The notes: generated by a model not told the origin, from the sequence alone. Positions 25,731-35,317 are shown, numbered from the stretch's first letter. The stretch: 46,330 nucleotides of DNA from an uncultured Muribaculaceae bacterium (GCA_947626355.1 CANQRV010000017.1:1-46330); one strand, 5' to 3'. Numbers and translations: made by a program.

Positions 25731-27854
25731 TCAGCGCATCAGCACTCTGGGCAGCAGTGTGCGCGTGATGTCGCCGAAGCGCACCTTATATGCCTTTGCG
25801 GCCGCATCGTAATCCTCCACCACACCCTCGCCAAACACCTTATGGCGCACCGGAGTGCCGGGCGCCATCACATCCCGGGCTTCGGAGTGGAGCTCCGCGT
25901 TGAGCATGTCGACCACCTGCCGCGTGCCCGCGACCAGCGAAGGGTCGGGATTGCCCTCTACCTGAAGATAAGGCTCCGGCACTTCGGAGAGGAAACGCGA
26001 GGGATATTTAAGGGCGCCGGTGTCGTTGAGATACCCCTCCGACTCCATTAGATAGAGGCGCGAACACGCACGCGTCACCGCCACATACATCAGCCGACGC
26101 TCCTCCTCCTCGCCATCCTTGCGCCGCTCGCGGATGGAGCGGTGGTTGGGAAAGATTCCCTCAGTGAGGCCGACGATAAAGACGGTATTGAACTCGAGTC
26201 CCTTTGCCTGGTGGATGGTCATCAGGCGTACCCTGTCGGCATCGGCGTCACGGTCTACATTGGTGTAGAGCGCTATCTCCTGGAGATAGGCCGGCAGGCG
26301 CATGTCGTCGTCGTCGAGCCTCGTGGCCTCGAATTCCTTCATGGCTCCGATAAGCTCGGCGATGTTCTCGAGGCGCTCCTCCTGCTCGTCTGTGCGGTAG
26401 ATGTCGCCGAGACCGGTAGCTGTAAGCACCCTGTCGGTGAGGTCGGAGACGGTCATCGTCTTTGCCCACTGGCGCGCCTCGTCGATAAGCCTAAGGAAAG
26501 CGGCTGTCTGCTGACGGTTGAAGGGGCGCTCCCCGGCGTGACGGCGCAACACGGGTAGAAGGTGGTCGCCCTCCTCCTCCGCGATGTCGGAAAGCTTCTT
26601 CAGAGTGGAGGCGCCGAACTTGCGCGCCGGCAGGTTGATGATCCGGCGGAAGGCCATGTCGTCGGCATCGGAGGCGATGAGCCTCAGATAGCTCACCACG
26701 TCCTTGATCTCGCGACGCTCGAAGAATCGCACGCCGCCCCACACTGTGTAGGGTATCTTGTGGCGTAGCAGCGCCTGCTCCACATTACGGGAAAGGAACG
26801 AGCTGCGGTAGAGCACGGCGAAGTCGTCGTATTTCATCTTCTCGCGTGTCACGCCCTCCTCTATCACCTCGGCGATGTTGTCGGCTTCCTCCTTCTCGGT
26901 CTTGAAATGATGGTAGACCGGAAGGCACTCGTTGAGTCTGCGCGTGAAGAGCTCCTTCTTCACACGGTTGACGTTATGGTCGATGATGAAGTTGGCCACA
27001 TCGAGGATGTCGGGCGTGGAGCGGTAGTTCTCGTTGAGTATGATGTCGGTGTCGGCCTTGAAGTCGATGAATATCTTCGGATTTCCGCCGCGCCACTCAT
27101 AGATGGCCTGGTCGGGGTCGCCCACCACGAAGAGGTTGCCGTGGCGTCGGGTTATGGCGTGGAGCAGTTTCCAGTCGTCGGCGCTGCAGTCCTGCACCTC
27201 GTCGACCATCACGTAGTTGAGCTTGTCGTTCCAGTAGTCGCTGGCGTCTTTGAAACGGTCGAGGATATAGAGCGTGAAATAGAGCAGGTCGTCGAAGTCG
27301 AGCGCATATTGCTTCAGCTGCAGCCTTATGTATCTTACGATGGCGTCAGGACACTGCGGGCTTGAGGCCGGCAGCAGATGCCTGCTGATGTATGCCGCCG
27401 GGTCATAGCCCTTGTATGCGGCCACGCTTTTGAGGAAACGCTCGGCAGTGGTCTTCTTGCGGTCGATGCCGAAATCCTGCATGGCCTGCCTGGCGAGCTC
27501 CACGGCATCGGTCTCGTCGATGACGAGGAAGTTTTTAGGAAATCCTATCCTGTAGATCTCGCGTCGCAGAAACTTCACGCAGAAGCTGTGGATAGTGCAG
27601 ATGAAGTCGTTGACACTGCCGCCGTCGACCATTCCGGCTATCCTCCGCTTCATCTCCCTCGCCGCCTTGTTGGTGAAGGTGAGGCAGAGTATGTTGCCGG
27701 GGCTGATGCCGATGTCGTTGACCAGATACGCGAACCGATGGGCGAGCACGCGGGTCTTGCCGGAGCCGGCCCCGGCCACGACCCTCACCCTCGCCTCGGT
27801 GGCCTCCATGGCCTTTACCTGCTGCCGGTTGAGTGTCTGCACTTGCTGTGTCAC
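25731..27854 (-). CDS. UvrD/PcrA-type ATP-dependent 3'-5' DNA helicase
   Basis: The 707-residue SF1A helicase has Walker A GAGSGKTR at 28-35, motif Ia LTFTNKAAREM, motif II MVDEVQDCSADDW, motif III GDPDQAIYEWRGG, motif IV ENYRSTPDIL, motif V MTIHQAKGLEFNTVFI and motif VI RRLMYVAVTRA. It would act in repair or in removing blocks to replication. The start is GTG at 27854, overlapping the ispF stop in a GTGA junction. A 30-residue C-terminal domain (VRHKVFGEGVVEDYD...) matches the PcrA-type end. uvrD and pcrA cannot be separated from sequence alone. Confidence 0.93.
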   Translation of the reverse strand: MTQQVQTLNRQQVKAMEATEARVRVVAGAGSGKTRVLAHRFAYLVNDIGISPGNILCLTFTNKAAREMKRRIAGMVDGGSVNDFICTIHSFCVKFLRREIYRIGFPKNFLVIDETDAVELARQAMQDFGIDRKKTTAERFLKSVAAYKGYDPAAYISRHLLPASSPQCPDAIVRYIRLQLKQYALDFDDLLYFTLYILDRFKDASDYWNDKLNYVMVDEVQDCSADDWKLLHAITRRHGNLFVVGDPDQAIYEWRGGNPKIFIDFKADTDIILNENYRSTPDILDVANFIIDHNVNRVKKELFTRRLNECLPVYHHFKTEKEEADNIAEVIEEGVTREKMKYDDFAVLYRSSFLSRNVEQALLRHKIPYTVWGGVRFFERREIKDVVSYLRLIASDADDMAFRRIINLPARKFGASTLKKLSDIAEEEGDHLLPVLRRHAGERPFNRQQTAAFLRLIDEARQWAKTMTVSDLTDRVLTATGLGDIYRTDEQEERLENIAELIGAMKEFEATRLDDDDMRLPAYLQEIALYTNVDRDADADRVRLMTIHQAKGLEFNTVFIVGLTEGIFPNHRSIRERRKDGEEEERRLMYVAVTRACSRLYLMESEGYLNDTGALKYPSRFLSEVPEPYLQVEGNPDPSLVAGTRQVVDMLNAELHSEARDVMAPGTPVRHKVFGEGVVEDYDAAAKAYKVRFGDITRTLLPRVLMR

Positions 27855-28336
27855 TTATATATGAGCACGCTTGCGAGCGAGGCAATCCCCTCGCGGCGTC
27901 CTGTGAAACCGAGCCCCTCGGTGGTGGTTGCCTTCACCGACACCCTGTCGGAGTCGATCTGCATCACGCGCGCCAGACAGCCCCGCATCTCGTCGATGCG
28001 GGGACTGAGCTTCGGAGCCTGGGCCATGATCGTGATGTCGGCGTTGCCTATCTTCCAGCCTTCCGCCTCAAGCAGACGGCACACTTCGGCGAGAAGCCTC
28101 TTGCTGTCGGCTCCCTTGAAGCGGGGGTCGGTGTCTGGGAAATGGTATCCTATGTCGCGGAGGGCTGCGGCGCCGAGAAGGGCGTCGCAGAGAGCGTGGA
28201 TCGCCACATCGGCATCGCTGTGGCCGAGCAGACCCTGGGAATGCTCGAGGCGGATGCCGCAGAGCCAGAGCTCGCGTTCATCGGCGAAGCGGTGTACGTC
28301 GAAGCCTTGCCCTGTACGTATATCATTGATTTCCAT
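27851..28336 (-). CDS. ispF: 2-C-methyl-D-erythritol 2,4-cyclodiphosphate synthase
   Basis: The 161-residue enzyme forms the cyclic diphosphate in the MEP isoprenoid pathway. The metal ligands are visible as D13 and H15 in GFDVHRF and H47 in DADVAIHAL. DIGYHFPDTDPRFKGADS and the C-terminal VKATTTEGLGFTGRREGIA are family signatures. Length is normal. It lies 9 bases after porV and overlaps the helicase start, matching the porU-porV-ispF neighbourhood known from Porphyromonas. Confidence 0.97.
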   Translation of the reverse strand: MEINDIRTGQGFDVHRFADERELWLCGIRLEHSQGLLGHSDADVAIHALCDALLGAAALRDIGYHFPDTDPRFKGADSKRLLAEVCRLLEAEGWKIGNADITIMAQAPKLSPRIDEMRGCLARVMQIDSDRVSVKATTTEGLGFTGRREGIASLASVLIYK

Positions 28337-28345
28337 ATTTTAAAC

Positions 28346-29569
28346 TTATCTGCGGCGCTTACCGAGGATGTCGCGGAGGCCGTCCATATCGAAGGTGAGG
28401 GTAAAACGCAGAGTCTGGTCGAGAGGCGAGCTCTGAGCAGTGGCGAGCATATACGAGGCGTCGAGTTTCACCACATTGAGCGAGAAGCCGGCGCCGAAGG
28501 CGAAATAGGAGCGGCCGCCCTTGTTGGCGTTCTCGTAGTTGTAGCCCATACGCACGAAAAACTGCTGGTTGTAGGCATACTCGGCGCCGAAGGAGACGTT
28601 GATTTCCTGAAGCTCCTCCTTGAAGCCGCCGGGGGCGTCGGTGAAGCTCTTGAAGATGCCGGAGACAGGGCTCATGGTCTCCCATTTCTCAAGGGCGTTG
28701 TCATATTCCTCCTGACCCTCGGGGGTGCTGATGTCGTAGTCTTTCTGACGGGGCTTCGTCGGCACGAGCAGCTTGTTGAGGTCGAGGCCGAAGGCGAGTG
28801 TGTTGTAGTCGGCGAGCGGGAACATGAAGTTTGCTCCGAGCCTCAGGTTGGTCGGGAGGAAAGCGTAGTTCTCGCCATGGTCGTAGCTCACCTTCGTACC
28901 GATGTTTGAGATATCGAAGCCCCAGGCGAACTGGCACTCGTTGCGCCCTATCATGGGATAGGTGACGTAATAACCGGAGATGTCGGCCGAGAAGGCGCTG
29001 GCGGCGGTGTTTTGCTCGCCGCTGTATGTGTCTTCATAGGAGAGGTCGGAGAGGATGTAGCGGAGCACTACTCCCATCGAGAACTTATCGGAAAGCTTGC
29101 GGCTGTAGCCGAGGTCGAAGGCGAACTCGTAGGGATTTATGGTCTGCACGTTGGAGAAACCCTCCTGGTCCATCGTCACCTCGCCGAGCGAGAAATAGCG
29201 CAGCGAGGCGCTGAGGGCCTGGTTGTCGTTGCTTCCGAGCTTCCAGTATCCCGTGAGGTCGGCGAGGAAGATGTCGTTGACGATCTTGCGTAGCCACGGG
29301 GTGTAGGATATCGCGAGCCCTCCTGTGCTGTAGGCGAAGGCATATTTCGAGGGGTTCCAGAACTGGGAGTTCATGTCAGGGTCGGTCGCGGCGCCGAGAT
29401 TACCCATACCTGATCCCCTGGCATCGGGAGTGATGCTGAGGGTTGTCACTCCGGTGTTCACCGGGTTGAAGTCGTTGTCTTTTATGTCGTTCTCGGCTTG
29501 CGCGGCGAGTCCCCGGCTCATCATCAGGGCCACGCCCAGCAGCATCACCGCTCGCTGGTAAAATCTCAT
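28346..29569 (-). CDS. porV: Type IX secretion outer-membrane protein PorV (LptO)
   Basis: The 407-residue protein begins with a signal peptide (MRFYQRAVMLLGVALMMSRGLAAQA). The PorV-type start of the barrel follows, with GVTTLSITPDARGSGMGNLGAATDPDMNSQFWNPSK, and the barrel closes with an aromatic-rich, FTLTF-like final strand. PorV shuttles type IX cargo from the translocon to the attachment complex containing PorU. The presence of porU upstream in the same orientation supports the call. The 132-base gap upstream is G+C-rich with small inverted repeats and has no clear promoter. Confidence 0.93.
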   Translation of the reverse strand: MRFYQRAVMLLGVALMMSRGLAAQAENDIKDNDFNPVNTGVTTLSITPDARGSGMGNLGAATDPDMNSQFWNPSKYAFAYSTGGLAISYTPWLRKIVNDIFLADLTGYWKLGSNDNQALSASLRYFSLGEVTMDQEGFSNVQTINPYEFAFDLGYSRKLSDKFSMGVVLRYILSDLSYEDTYSGEQNTAASAFSADISGYYVTYPMIGRNECQFAWGFDISNIGTKVSYDHGENYAFLPTNLRLGANFMFPLADYNTLAFGLDLNKLLVPTKPRQKDYDISTPEGQEEYDNALEKWETMSPVSGIFKSFTDAPGGFKEELQEINVSFGAEYAYNQQFFVRMGYNYENANKGGRSYFAFGAGFSLNVVKLDASYMLATAQSSPLDQTLRFTLTFDMDGLRDILGKRRR

Positions 29570-29701
29570 TTTGCTGGCTTGTTTAGGTAAAGAGGCGCCA
29601 CGGCGCCATGATAATTGGCGGAGGGCGTGCGGCTGAGGCGCCGCCCCTCTATTTGATAACTCAAAAAGGATGTGATTATTGCCCGCCGGAGCTCGTCGGC
29701 C

Positions 29702-30298
29702 TCAACGTAGCGGTATGTCGAGCACCGTGACTCCGCCGATTTCGGCAGTGAGTCGGGCGGGATGCCGCAGCTTCACGCCCTCGCTGTGGAGTGCCGTGAG
29801 TATCAGGTCGCCTGTCTTGAGAGTGTTGTTGACGCTGGCGAGCTCCACGGCGGCCGCCGCATCTCCATTGGCCATGGAAGCTGTCCACACGGCGGCAGTC
29901 TCGCCGTCGACTTTCACCGTTATGTCGGGAAATGTCAGCTCCGCGCCGTCGGCAGGAGAGTCATAAGGGAGGAAATCGCCGCATATGAGCGCTTTGTCAA
30001 ACACGAGGGCGGCGCCGTCGGGAAGGCCGCGGCTCCTGAGCCGGGCGGGGAGGTTGGCCGGGCGGATGTTGACGGCGGCCGTGTATTCAGTGAAATACCT
30101 ACGTGCGAACCTGCGGGCCACGCATTTGCCGAGCTTCTCGATTCTGACGGCAGGAGAGAGGAAGGCGAGGAATTCCGTATCGAAGTCGGGAATGAAGAAA
30201 GGGCGCTGCGAGCGCAGAAGGGTTGAGTCGGGAAGCACGCTGTAGGCTGCTTCGCGGCCCTGCGGGCCATAATTGCCCTCGATCACCGTTATTTTCAT
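29702..30298 (-). CDS. Fumarylacetoacetate-hydrolase-like protein lacking metal ligands
   Basis: The 198-residue protein aligns by eye with short Bacteroidota FAH-family proteins: PDSTLLRSQRPFFIPDF at the start, VRIEKLGKCVARRFARRYF in the middle and TGDLILTALHSEGVKL near the end. In recalled active relatives the middle reads HYEVEVVVRI and later IDFTARD, supplying the E-x-E and D metal ligands. Here the positions read AFLSPAVRI and VNIRPAN, so all three acidic ligands are lost. It is probably a non-catalytic FAH-fold protein. The ATG at 30298 overlaps the rex stop (ATGA), making co-translation likely. The upstream part of the same frame is an antisense-like extension and is excluded. Confidence 0.7.
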   Translation of the reverse strand: MKITVIEGNYGPQGREAAYSVLPDSTLLRSQRPFFIPDFDTEFLAFLSPAVRIEKLGKCVARRFARRYFTEYTAAVNIRPANLPARLRSRGLPDGAALVFDKALICGDFLPYDSPADGAELTFPDITVKVDGETAAVWTASMANGDAAAAVELASVNNTLKTGDLILTALHSEGVKLRHPARLTAEIGGVTVLDIPLR

Positions 30299-30945
30299 TT
30301 CTCGGGGTTGTTGAGTCGGTTGTAGATCAGCGCGAGGTGGGCGTAGATGGAGGTGTTGGCCATAACGATGTCCTGAGCCACTTTCACGCGGTAGGGAGTG
30401 AAGTTCCAGATAGCCTTTATGCCGGCCGCAATGGCGATGTCGGCGCAGTCCTGGGCACACTCCACGGGCACCGTGAGGATGCCTATGGATGCGGGATACG
30501 AGCGCATCACCTCGTAGATGCTGTCGATGTGATATACCGGCACCTCGCCTATCGAGGTGCCGGTGATCTTGGGATTCACGTCGAAACCCGCCACGATGTG
30601 CAGGCCGTAGTTGGCGAGACCGGAATCACATATCAGCGCCGCGCCGAGGCTTCCGCAGCCTATGATGTATGCGTTGTGGCGGTGGCGGAAGCCGAGAAAG
30701 TCATTGAGGGCCTCTGAGAGGGCACCCACCTCGTAGCCTATCCTCGTCTTCCCCTTGAGCTGCAGGAAGGAGAGGTCTTTGGCTATCTGCGAGGCGTCGA
30801 CATTGAGTGCCCGCGAGATCTTGGTTGAGGAAACGAACCTGACGTTTCTCGCCTTCAGGATGTCGATATACGCGAGATACCAGGGTAGGCGGCGGAGCGT
30901 TGGCTCCGGGAGCATTATCGTGCCGGGGGAATCCATATTGTTCAT
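30295..30945 (-). CDS. rex: Redox-sensing transcriptional repressor Rex
   Basis: The 216-residue protein has a winged-helix DNA-binding domain (about 14-75; STKISRALNVDASQIAKDLSFL contains the recognition helix), a Rossmann domain with GCGSLGAAL (96-104) for NADH, and FDVNPKITGTSIGEVPVYHID. It senses the NADH/NAD ratio and typically represses fermentation and respiration genes. The ATG at 30945 lies only 4 bases after the porU stop, and the gene overlaps the FAH-like gene, so all probably share the porU transcript. I found no full palindromic Rex operator in the window. Confidence 0.93.
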   Translation of the reverse strand: MNNMDSPGTIMLPEPTLRRLPWYLAYIDILKARNVRFVSSTKISRALNVDASQIAKDLSFLQLKGKTRIGYEVGALSEALNDFLGFRHRHNAYIIGCGSLGAALICDSGLANYGLHIVAGFDVNPKITGTSIGEVPVYHIDSIYEVMRSYPASIGILTVPVECAQDCADIAIAAGIKAIWNFTPYRVKVAQDIVMANTSIYAHLALIYNRLNNPEK

Positions 30946-30949
30946 AATG

Positions 30950-33900
30950 TCATTCGGCGGCCACTGCGAGTTTCCTTGTCTTGGTGGCGGCGGCTCCCTT
31001 CTCCGTCTCCACCACGGCGCGGTAGAGGTAGATGCCTCTGGGCACACGCACGCCGCTCGAGTCGCGGAGGTCCCACGGGAAGGAGATGGCGGCGTCGGAG
31101 CCTGTGGCCGACTTGCTGTCGCGGGTCCACACCACGCGGCCGTTAAGGTCGATGACGTCGAGGCGGCATGCGAGGGTCTCCATGGGGCGGTCGGTGGTGA
31201 TGTTGAAGACCACGCTCGTCTTGGCGGGGTTGACATCGGTGGAGACGTCGTAGAGCGTCGGGGCGGCGGCCACGTCGACGTTGAAGGTCAGCGAGGCCGA
31301 CGAGGAGTTGTTGGCGTTGTCCCAGACGGTGAGCTCGAGCGTGTGGGCTCCGGCGTCGAGGCCGGTGAGCGGATATGTGAGGGAGCCGGCGGTGATGTCG
31401 TCAGCGGCCGGCAGGTAATACGATGCGAGGTCGTCGTAGTAGGTCTTGCCGTCGAGGCAGAGGGAGAGACGGTGGCCGAGTCCGGCCTCGGAGACGTTGA
31501 TGCCCGAAGGGTCGGAGAAGGCGGCGAGCACAACCGGGCTGGGGTTGACCACTCCCCCGTCGGCGAAGCTGTCGCCGTTGAGCACGAATCGCGAGATCTC
31601 GGGGCCCTCCACGTCGATAGGCGCCGACTCGTCGTAGCCGTAGACGTAGAAGCTCTCGGTGGCTCCGGAAGCCTCGCGCCCGGTGTTGTCGAAGGCGTAG
31701 ATGTGGAGCAGGCCCGGGCTGTAGTTGTTCTCGATCTCGGCAGGCATGAGGATTGTGGTCTGCCAGCGGCCGTCGGTCACGTTGACGCGGCCTGTGTATA
31801 GCTTTGTCTTTCGGTCGTTGTAGGTCACCGGGGTGCCGGCCGTGCCGTTGCCGTTGGTGGTCACCACCCTCTCGGCGTCGAAGAGGGTGAGCGCGGCGGT
31901 GCCGTTGAAGTCGGCGGCTTCCGCGCCGGCGAGGTCGGCTATATGACCCGACACTGCTACGCGGCCTCTGGCCGGAAGCTCTGGGAAAGTGCCGTCGTCG
32001 CTGACGGCCAAGCCCCCTATGGAGTCGATGCAGACGCGGAGGTCAACGCCCGGGAGGCGCAGCGAGGGGTCGCCCATCATGCCGTAGCGCAGGGAGTTGT
32101 CGCCGCTGCGGTTGGAGGAGAGGTAGGCGTTCTTGCCGTCGATATACCAGTCGCCCACACGCGGACGCGACCCGTCGGGACGCCGGCGGTTGACGAACTG
32201 GGCGGTGAGCCTGTTGAGTATGCCGTTGCTGCCGATGAGCACCTCGCGGCTCGGACAGATCATTCCGACGACGCCGGCGTCCGGATTGAGCCACATCTCC
32301 TCGGCGCCGCTCACGGCGTCGTCGTCCCAGCGCATGAACTCGCAGGTGGCGGCGTAGATAAAGGGCAGCCTCTTGTTGGTCATGGTGGTGATGTCGGTCC
32401 AGTTGAACATGTTCTCATGTGTCCATCCCCGAGGCGAGGCGTGGCCGATATAGTCGATGTAGGCGAGGCCCTCGTCGATCTTCTCGAGCATGCGGGCCTT
32501 GGCCTCGGGATACTGCGGGCCGGAGCCGGAATAGGTGAGCTGGTAGGCGTCCATATAAAGGCGCTCGGTGATGTATCCCTGGCCGTCTTCGGTCGAATAC
32601 AGCTGCTTGATCACGTCCTCGGCCTGTGTCATGTGCACTCCGTTGTTCTGGTCGTCGGCTATGAGCATCATATTGCTCCGCCAGGGGCCGAGCTCCGGGG
32701 TGAGCATGTATTTCTCAAGCTTGTCGAGCATGATGTTTGCCTCCTGGAGGCTCTTCACCGGCATTCTGGCCACAGCCGCCTGTATGGTCTGCCTGGAGAT
32801 GTCGAAGCGTGAGTTGTTGTCCTGGAGCATGCCCACATAGTCGTCGGTCGAATAGGAGAGCGTGGCGCTGGTGGAGTTTTCCGACTGCCATATGGGAAGG
32901 CGCGGATATGCGGCGCTCTTCACCCTCTGGCTCACCCCCTTGTTGTCGTAGGAAGGGCGCGACATTATGATGCAGTAACGGGTATAGTCGATGGAGTCGG
33001 AGCCGGCGGCGCGGTCATACCACATCTTGAGGAGCTTGCGGAAGGCGGTGAGCTCGGGCACCCCGGAGGAGAATTCGTTGTAGATCTGCTCCGGGGTGAG
33101 CACGGTGACGGTCAGGCCGTCGGTTGCGGCGTGAAGCTCGGAGATGCGGTTGGCTGCGGAGAGGTATTCCTCAGGCGAGATCACGAGCATACCCGGAGCC
33201 GGGAGGGCGTGGATGTTCTGGTTGGCGATTTTGCGTGGCTGCGCCACAGGGCGCTTCACTGCCGATGGTGTGAAGGCCACATACTCGCGGTAGCCGGAGG
33301 CGCCGGGGGCGAAACGCGCCTTAGCGCCGTCGAGGGTGAAGCTGACGGCGGCGGGGGCTATGGGGTCGGTGATGTCCCATATCACGGTCTCTGCGTCGCA
33401 GCCGTCGATCTCGTAGGAGGCGCCTGCGGGAAGCTGGCCGTAGAAATATAGCTCGCCTCCGTTAAGACGCAGGGCTCGCGTGTATTCCACCCGGATGAAG
33501 TCGAGGCGCGCGGTCTGTAGCGCTCCGGAGCTGGTGAATGTGATGCCGAGGTTGAGACGGTCGCCCGTGTCTTCAACGGTTTTATACGAGTTGGCGAGAG
33601 TGACGAGCACGCTTGAGGATGTAGCGGCCTTGATCTGGTCGGAACCGGTGGAGGGAAGCTGCTCGCCGTTGGCGGTAAACATCAGCGAGCCCTGGCCATT
33701 GGTGAGCTTGGCTCCGAAGCGTGTGTGAAGGGTCACGGGCTCTCCGGTGTTGTCGGGGAGCTCGAATGCGAATGTCTGGGAGTTGTTGGTGCGGAAATCC
33801 TCGCCGAGGAGGAGGCGGCCGGTGTTGGCGGGAGCCTCCTGGTCAGACTCATGCACCATGCGGCAGATATAGGAGGTGACGGGGTCGCCGGCAGCCGGTG

Positions 33901-34354
33901 CTCCCGTCTCGGGGAGCGCTGCGTCCGCGGCCTCGCGGTCGGAGAGGAAATAATATGAGACGTCGGAATATGGATTCAGTAAGTGGATATACTCGGTGTT
34001 GCCCGTAGAGCCGTTCTGCGTCCACCTCACGTTGTCGAATGCGAAGAAGACGATGCCCTGGGAGGTCTGCACTGACGGCACCATGGGAAGGTCGTCGGGA
34101 TTGGAGGCGTCGAGCTCCTCGGAGAGCATGCGGCCTCCGTAGCCGTAGACCCTTACCCTGGCGGGATCGGAGAATCCCATGCTTCGGAGCATGGCTGTCG
34201 TGACGAGGTGCATGCCGGTCTCGCTCACGGAGACGCGTGCCCAGGAGCCCTCGGCGAGCGCCGACTGCCCGGCGTAGTGGTCGGGCGTCATGGAGTGGCA
34301 ACCCAGCGCCGTGGCGAGGGCTGTCAGTATGGAGAGTATGTAGTGTCTTCTCAT
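30950..34354 (-). CDS. porU: Type IX secretion sortase PorU (gingipain-like, C25 family)
   Basis: The 1134-residue protein has a signal peptide and an N-terminal beta-rich region, then a C25 caspase-like domain with the catalytic histidine in YIGHASPRGWTHENMF (about residue 640) and cysteine in YAATCEFMRWDDDA (about 670). Ig-like domains and a C-terminal T9SS-type domain with a DLRDSSGVRVPRGIYLYR strand pattern follow. PorU cleaves the sorting domain of cargo proteins and attaches them to the outer-leaflet lipopolysaccharide. Length is close to the P. gingivalis protein. It lies downstream of a GH25 gene and upstream of rex, FAH-like and porV genes. Confidence 0.93.
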   Translation of the reverse strand: MRRHYILSILTALATALGCHSMTPDHYAGQSALAEGSWARVSVSETGMHLVTTAMLRSMGFSDPARVRVYGYGGRMLSEELDASNPDDLPMVPSVQTSQGIVFFAFDNVRWTQNGSTGNTEYIHLLNPYSDVSYYFLSDREAADAALPETGAPAAGDPVTSYICRMVHESDQEAPANTGRLLLGEDFRTNNSQTFAFELPDNTGEPVTLHTRFGAKLTNGQGSLMFTANGEQLPSTGSDQIKAATSSSVLVTLANSYKTVEDTGDRLNLGITFTSSGALQTARLDFIRVEYTRALRLNGGELYFYGQLPAGASYEIDGCDAETVIWDITDPIAPAAVSFTLDGAKARFAPGASGYREYVAFTPSAVKRPVAQPRKIANQNIHALPAPGMLVISPEEYLSAANRISELHAATDGLTVTVLTPEQIYNEFSSGVPELTAFRKLLKMWYDRAAGSDSIDYTRYCIIMSRPSYDNKGVSQRVKSAAYPRLPIWQSENSTSATLSYSTDDYVGMLQDNNSRFDISRQTIQAAVARMPVKSLQEANIMLDKLEKYMLTPELGPWRSNMMLIADDQNNGVHMTQAEDVIKQLYSTEDGQGYITERLYMDAYQLTYSGSGPQYPEAKARMLEKIDEGLAYIDYIGHASPRGWTHENMFNWTDITTMTNKRLPFIYAATCEFMRWDDDAVSGAEEMWLNPDAGVVGMICPSREVLIGSNGILNRLTAQFVNRRRPDGSRPRVGDWYIDGKNAYLSSNRSGDNSLRYGMMGDPSLRLPGVDLRVCIDSIGGLAVSDDGTFPELPARGRVAVSGHIADLAGAEAADFNGTAALTLFDAERVVTTNGNGTAGTPVTYNDRKTKLYTGRVNVTDGRWQTTILMPAEIENNYSPGLLHIYAFDNTGREASGATESFYVYGYDESAPIDVEGPEISRFVLNGDSFADGGVVNPSPVVLAAFSDPSGINVSEAGLGHRLSLCLDGKTYYDDLASYYLPAADDITAGSLTYPLTGLDAGAHTLELTVWDNANNSSSASLTFNVDVAAAPTLYDVSTDVNPAKTSVVFNITTDRPMETLACRLDVIDLNGRVVWTRDSKSATGSDAAISFPWDLRDSSGVRVPRGIYLYRAVVETEKGAAATKTRKLAVAAE

Positions 34355-34430
34355 ATCGGAATGAAGTGATGTTTACCCATGTAGAAACGTTGCGGGCGTG
34401 GTGTATATTGCGCCCGGAAAGGGAAAAGGG

Positions 34431-35213
34431 TCAGAGGGCGTCGGTCTTGGCGTCTTGCGGAGTATATGGCCAGAGGGCTCCGTCGAGAAAGGCCTGCCAC
34501 TCCTCGCGCGATCCGCAGAAGGCGTTCAGGTCCACGTCTCCGTCGAAGCCGTCGAGACGCCCGTGATGGTCAAACTGCCAGAATGTCCACTCCGCGTTGA
34601 TGGGTGTCTCGGAGAAGGCGCAGATCCATAGTGGGGCGCCCTGATGGCGGTCGGCGATATAATCGTAGTATCCGTCGCGGTTGCTGTAGAAGGTCACCCT
34701 GTGGCCGAGGAGGTTGAGGTAGTCGGCCATGGCGGCGAGCCGCTCCTTCACGGTGTCGGCGCTGATGGTGGTGTCGTTGCCCGAGCGCTCCACGTCGATG
34801 ACGAGACCGAGCTGCGGGCGGCGCCGCCCTACTGTGCGCATGAGGTTGATGGCCTGTTCCACGCCGTCTTTGTTGAAGCGGAAAAAGTGGTAGACCCCGA
34901 CCTTGAGGCCGGCCTCGGTGGCCGCCTTGTAGTTGCGGAAAAACTTGCTGTCGACAAAGTCGGTGCCCTCGGTGGCCTTGATGAATGCGAATTCCATACC
35001 GCTGGCGGCCGCCCGGCGGAAGTCGGGCTCGCCGTTGTGGGAAGAGACGTCGATGCCTCTCACGGGATACCTGGCGGGATCCACGTATGGCGGGGTAGTG
35101 ATAAACATGCGGTAGGCCCACACGGCGGCGAAGACGAGCAGGCAGCACATGGCAAGGAAAATCACCGATACCAGGATATCCTTTCCCGAGGGATGGAAAA
35201 CGCGGCTAAACAT
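34431..35213 (-). CDS. GH25-family lysozyme with N-terminal membrane anchor
   Basis: The 260-residue protein has an N-terminal hydrophobic segment (about 13-33) and then a GH25 barrel. RGIDVSSHNGEPDF supplies the first catalytic aspartate, AFIKATEGTDFVDSKF and GVYHFFRF are family strands, and LGLVIDVERSGNDTT carries the second acidic pair. It would cut peptidoglycan on the periplasmic side. It is followed after 76 bases by porU in the same orientation, so co-transcription is possible. Confidence 0.9.
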   Translation of the reverse strand: MFSRVFHPSGKDILVSVIFLAMCCLLVFAAVWAYRMFITTPPYVDPARYPVRGIDVSSHNGEPDFRRAAASGMEFAFIKATEGTDFVDSKFFRNYKAATEAGLKVGVYHFFRFNKDGVEQAINLMRTVGRRRPQLGLVIDVERSGNDTTISADTVKERLAAMADYLNLLGHRVTFYSNRDGYYDYIADRHQGAPLWICAFSETPINAEWTFWQFDHHGRLDGFDGDVDLNAFCGSREEWQAFLDGALWPYTPQDAKTDAL

Positions 35214-35286
35214 AGAGCGAATTTACAAAAAATTTATATGATTCCGGTCAAAACAAATGTTAAAAATGATATAAGACGCCGATGAT

Positions 35287-35317
35287 TTTGAATTGTCGGG
35301 CAATAACGTTAATTTTG
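35287..35317 (+). promoter_or_regulatory. Consensus promoter for cvpA-suf genes
   Basis: TTTG (35287-35290) and TAATTTTG (35310-35317) are separated by exactly 19 bases, a textbook Bacteroidota promoter. The leader to the CvpA ATG is about 55 bases. Confidence 0.8.
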
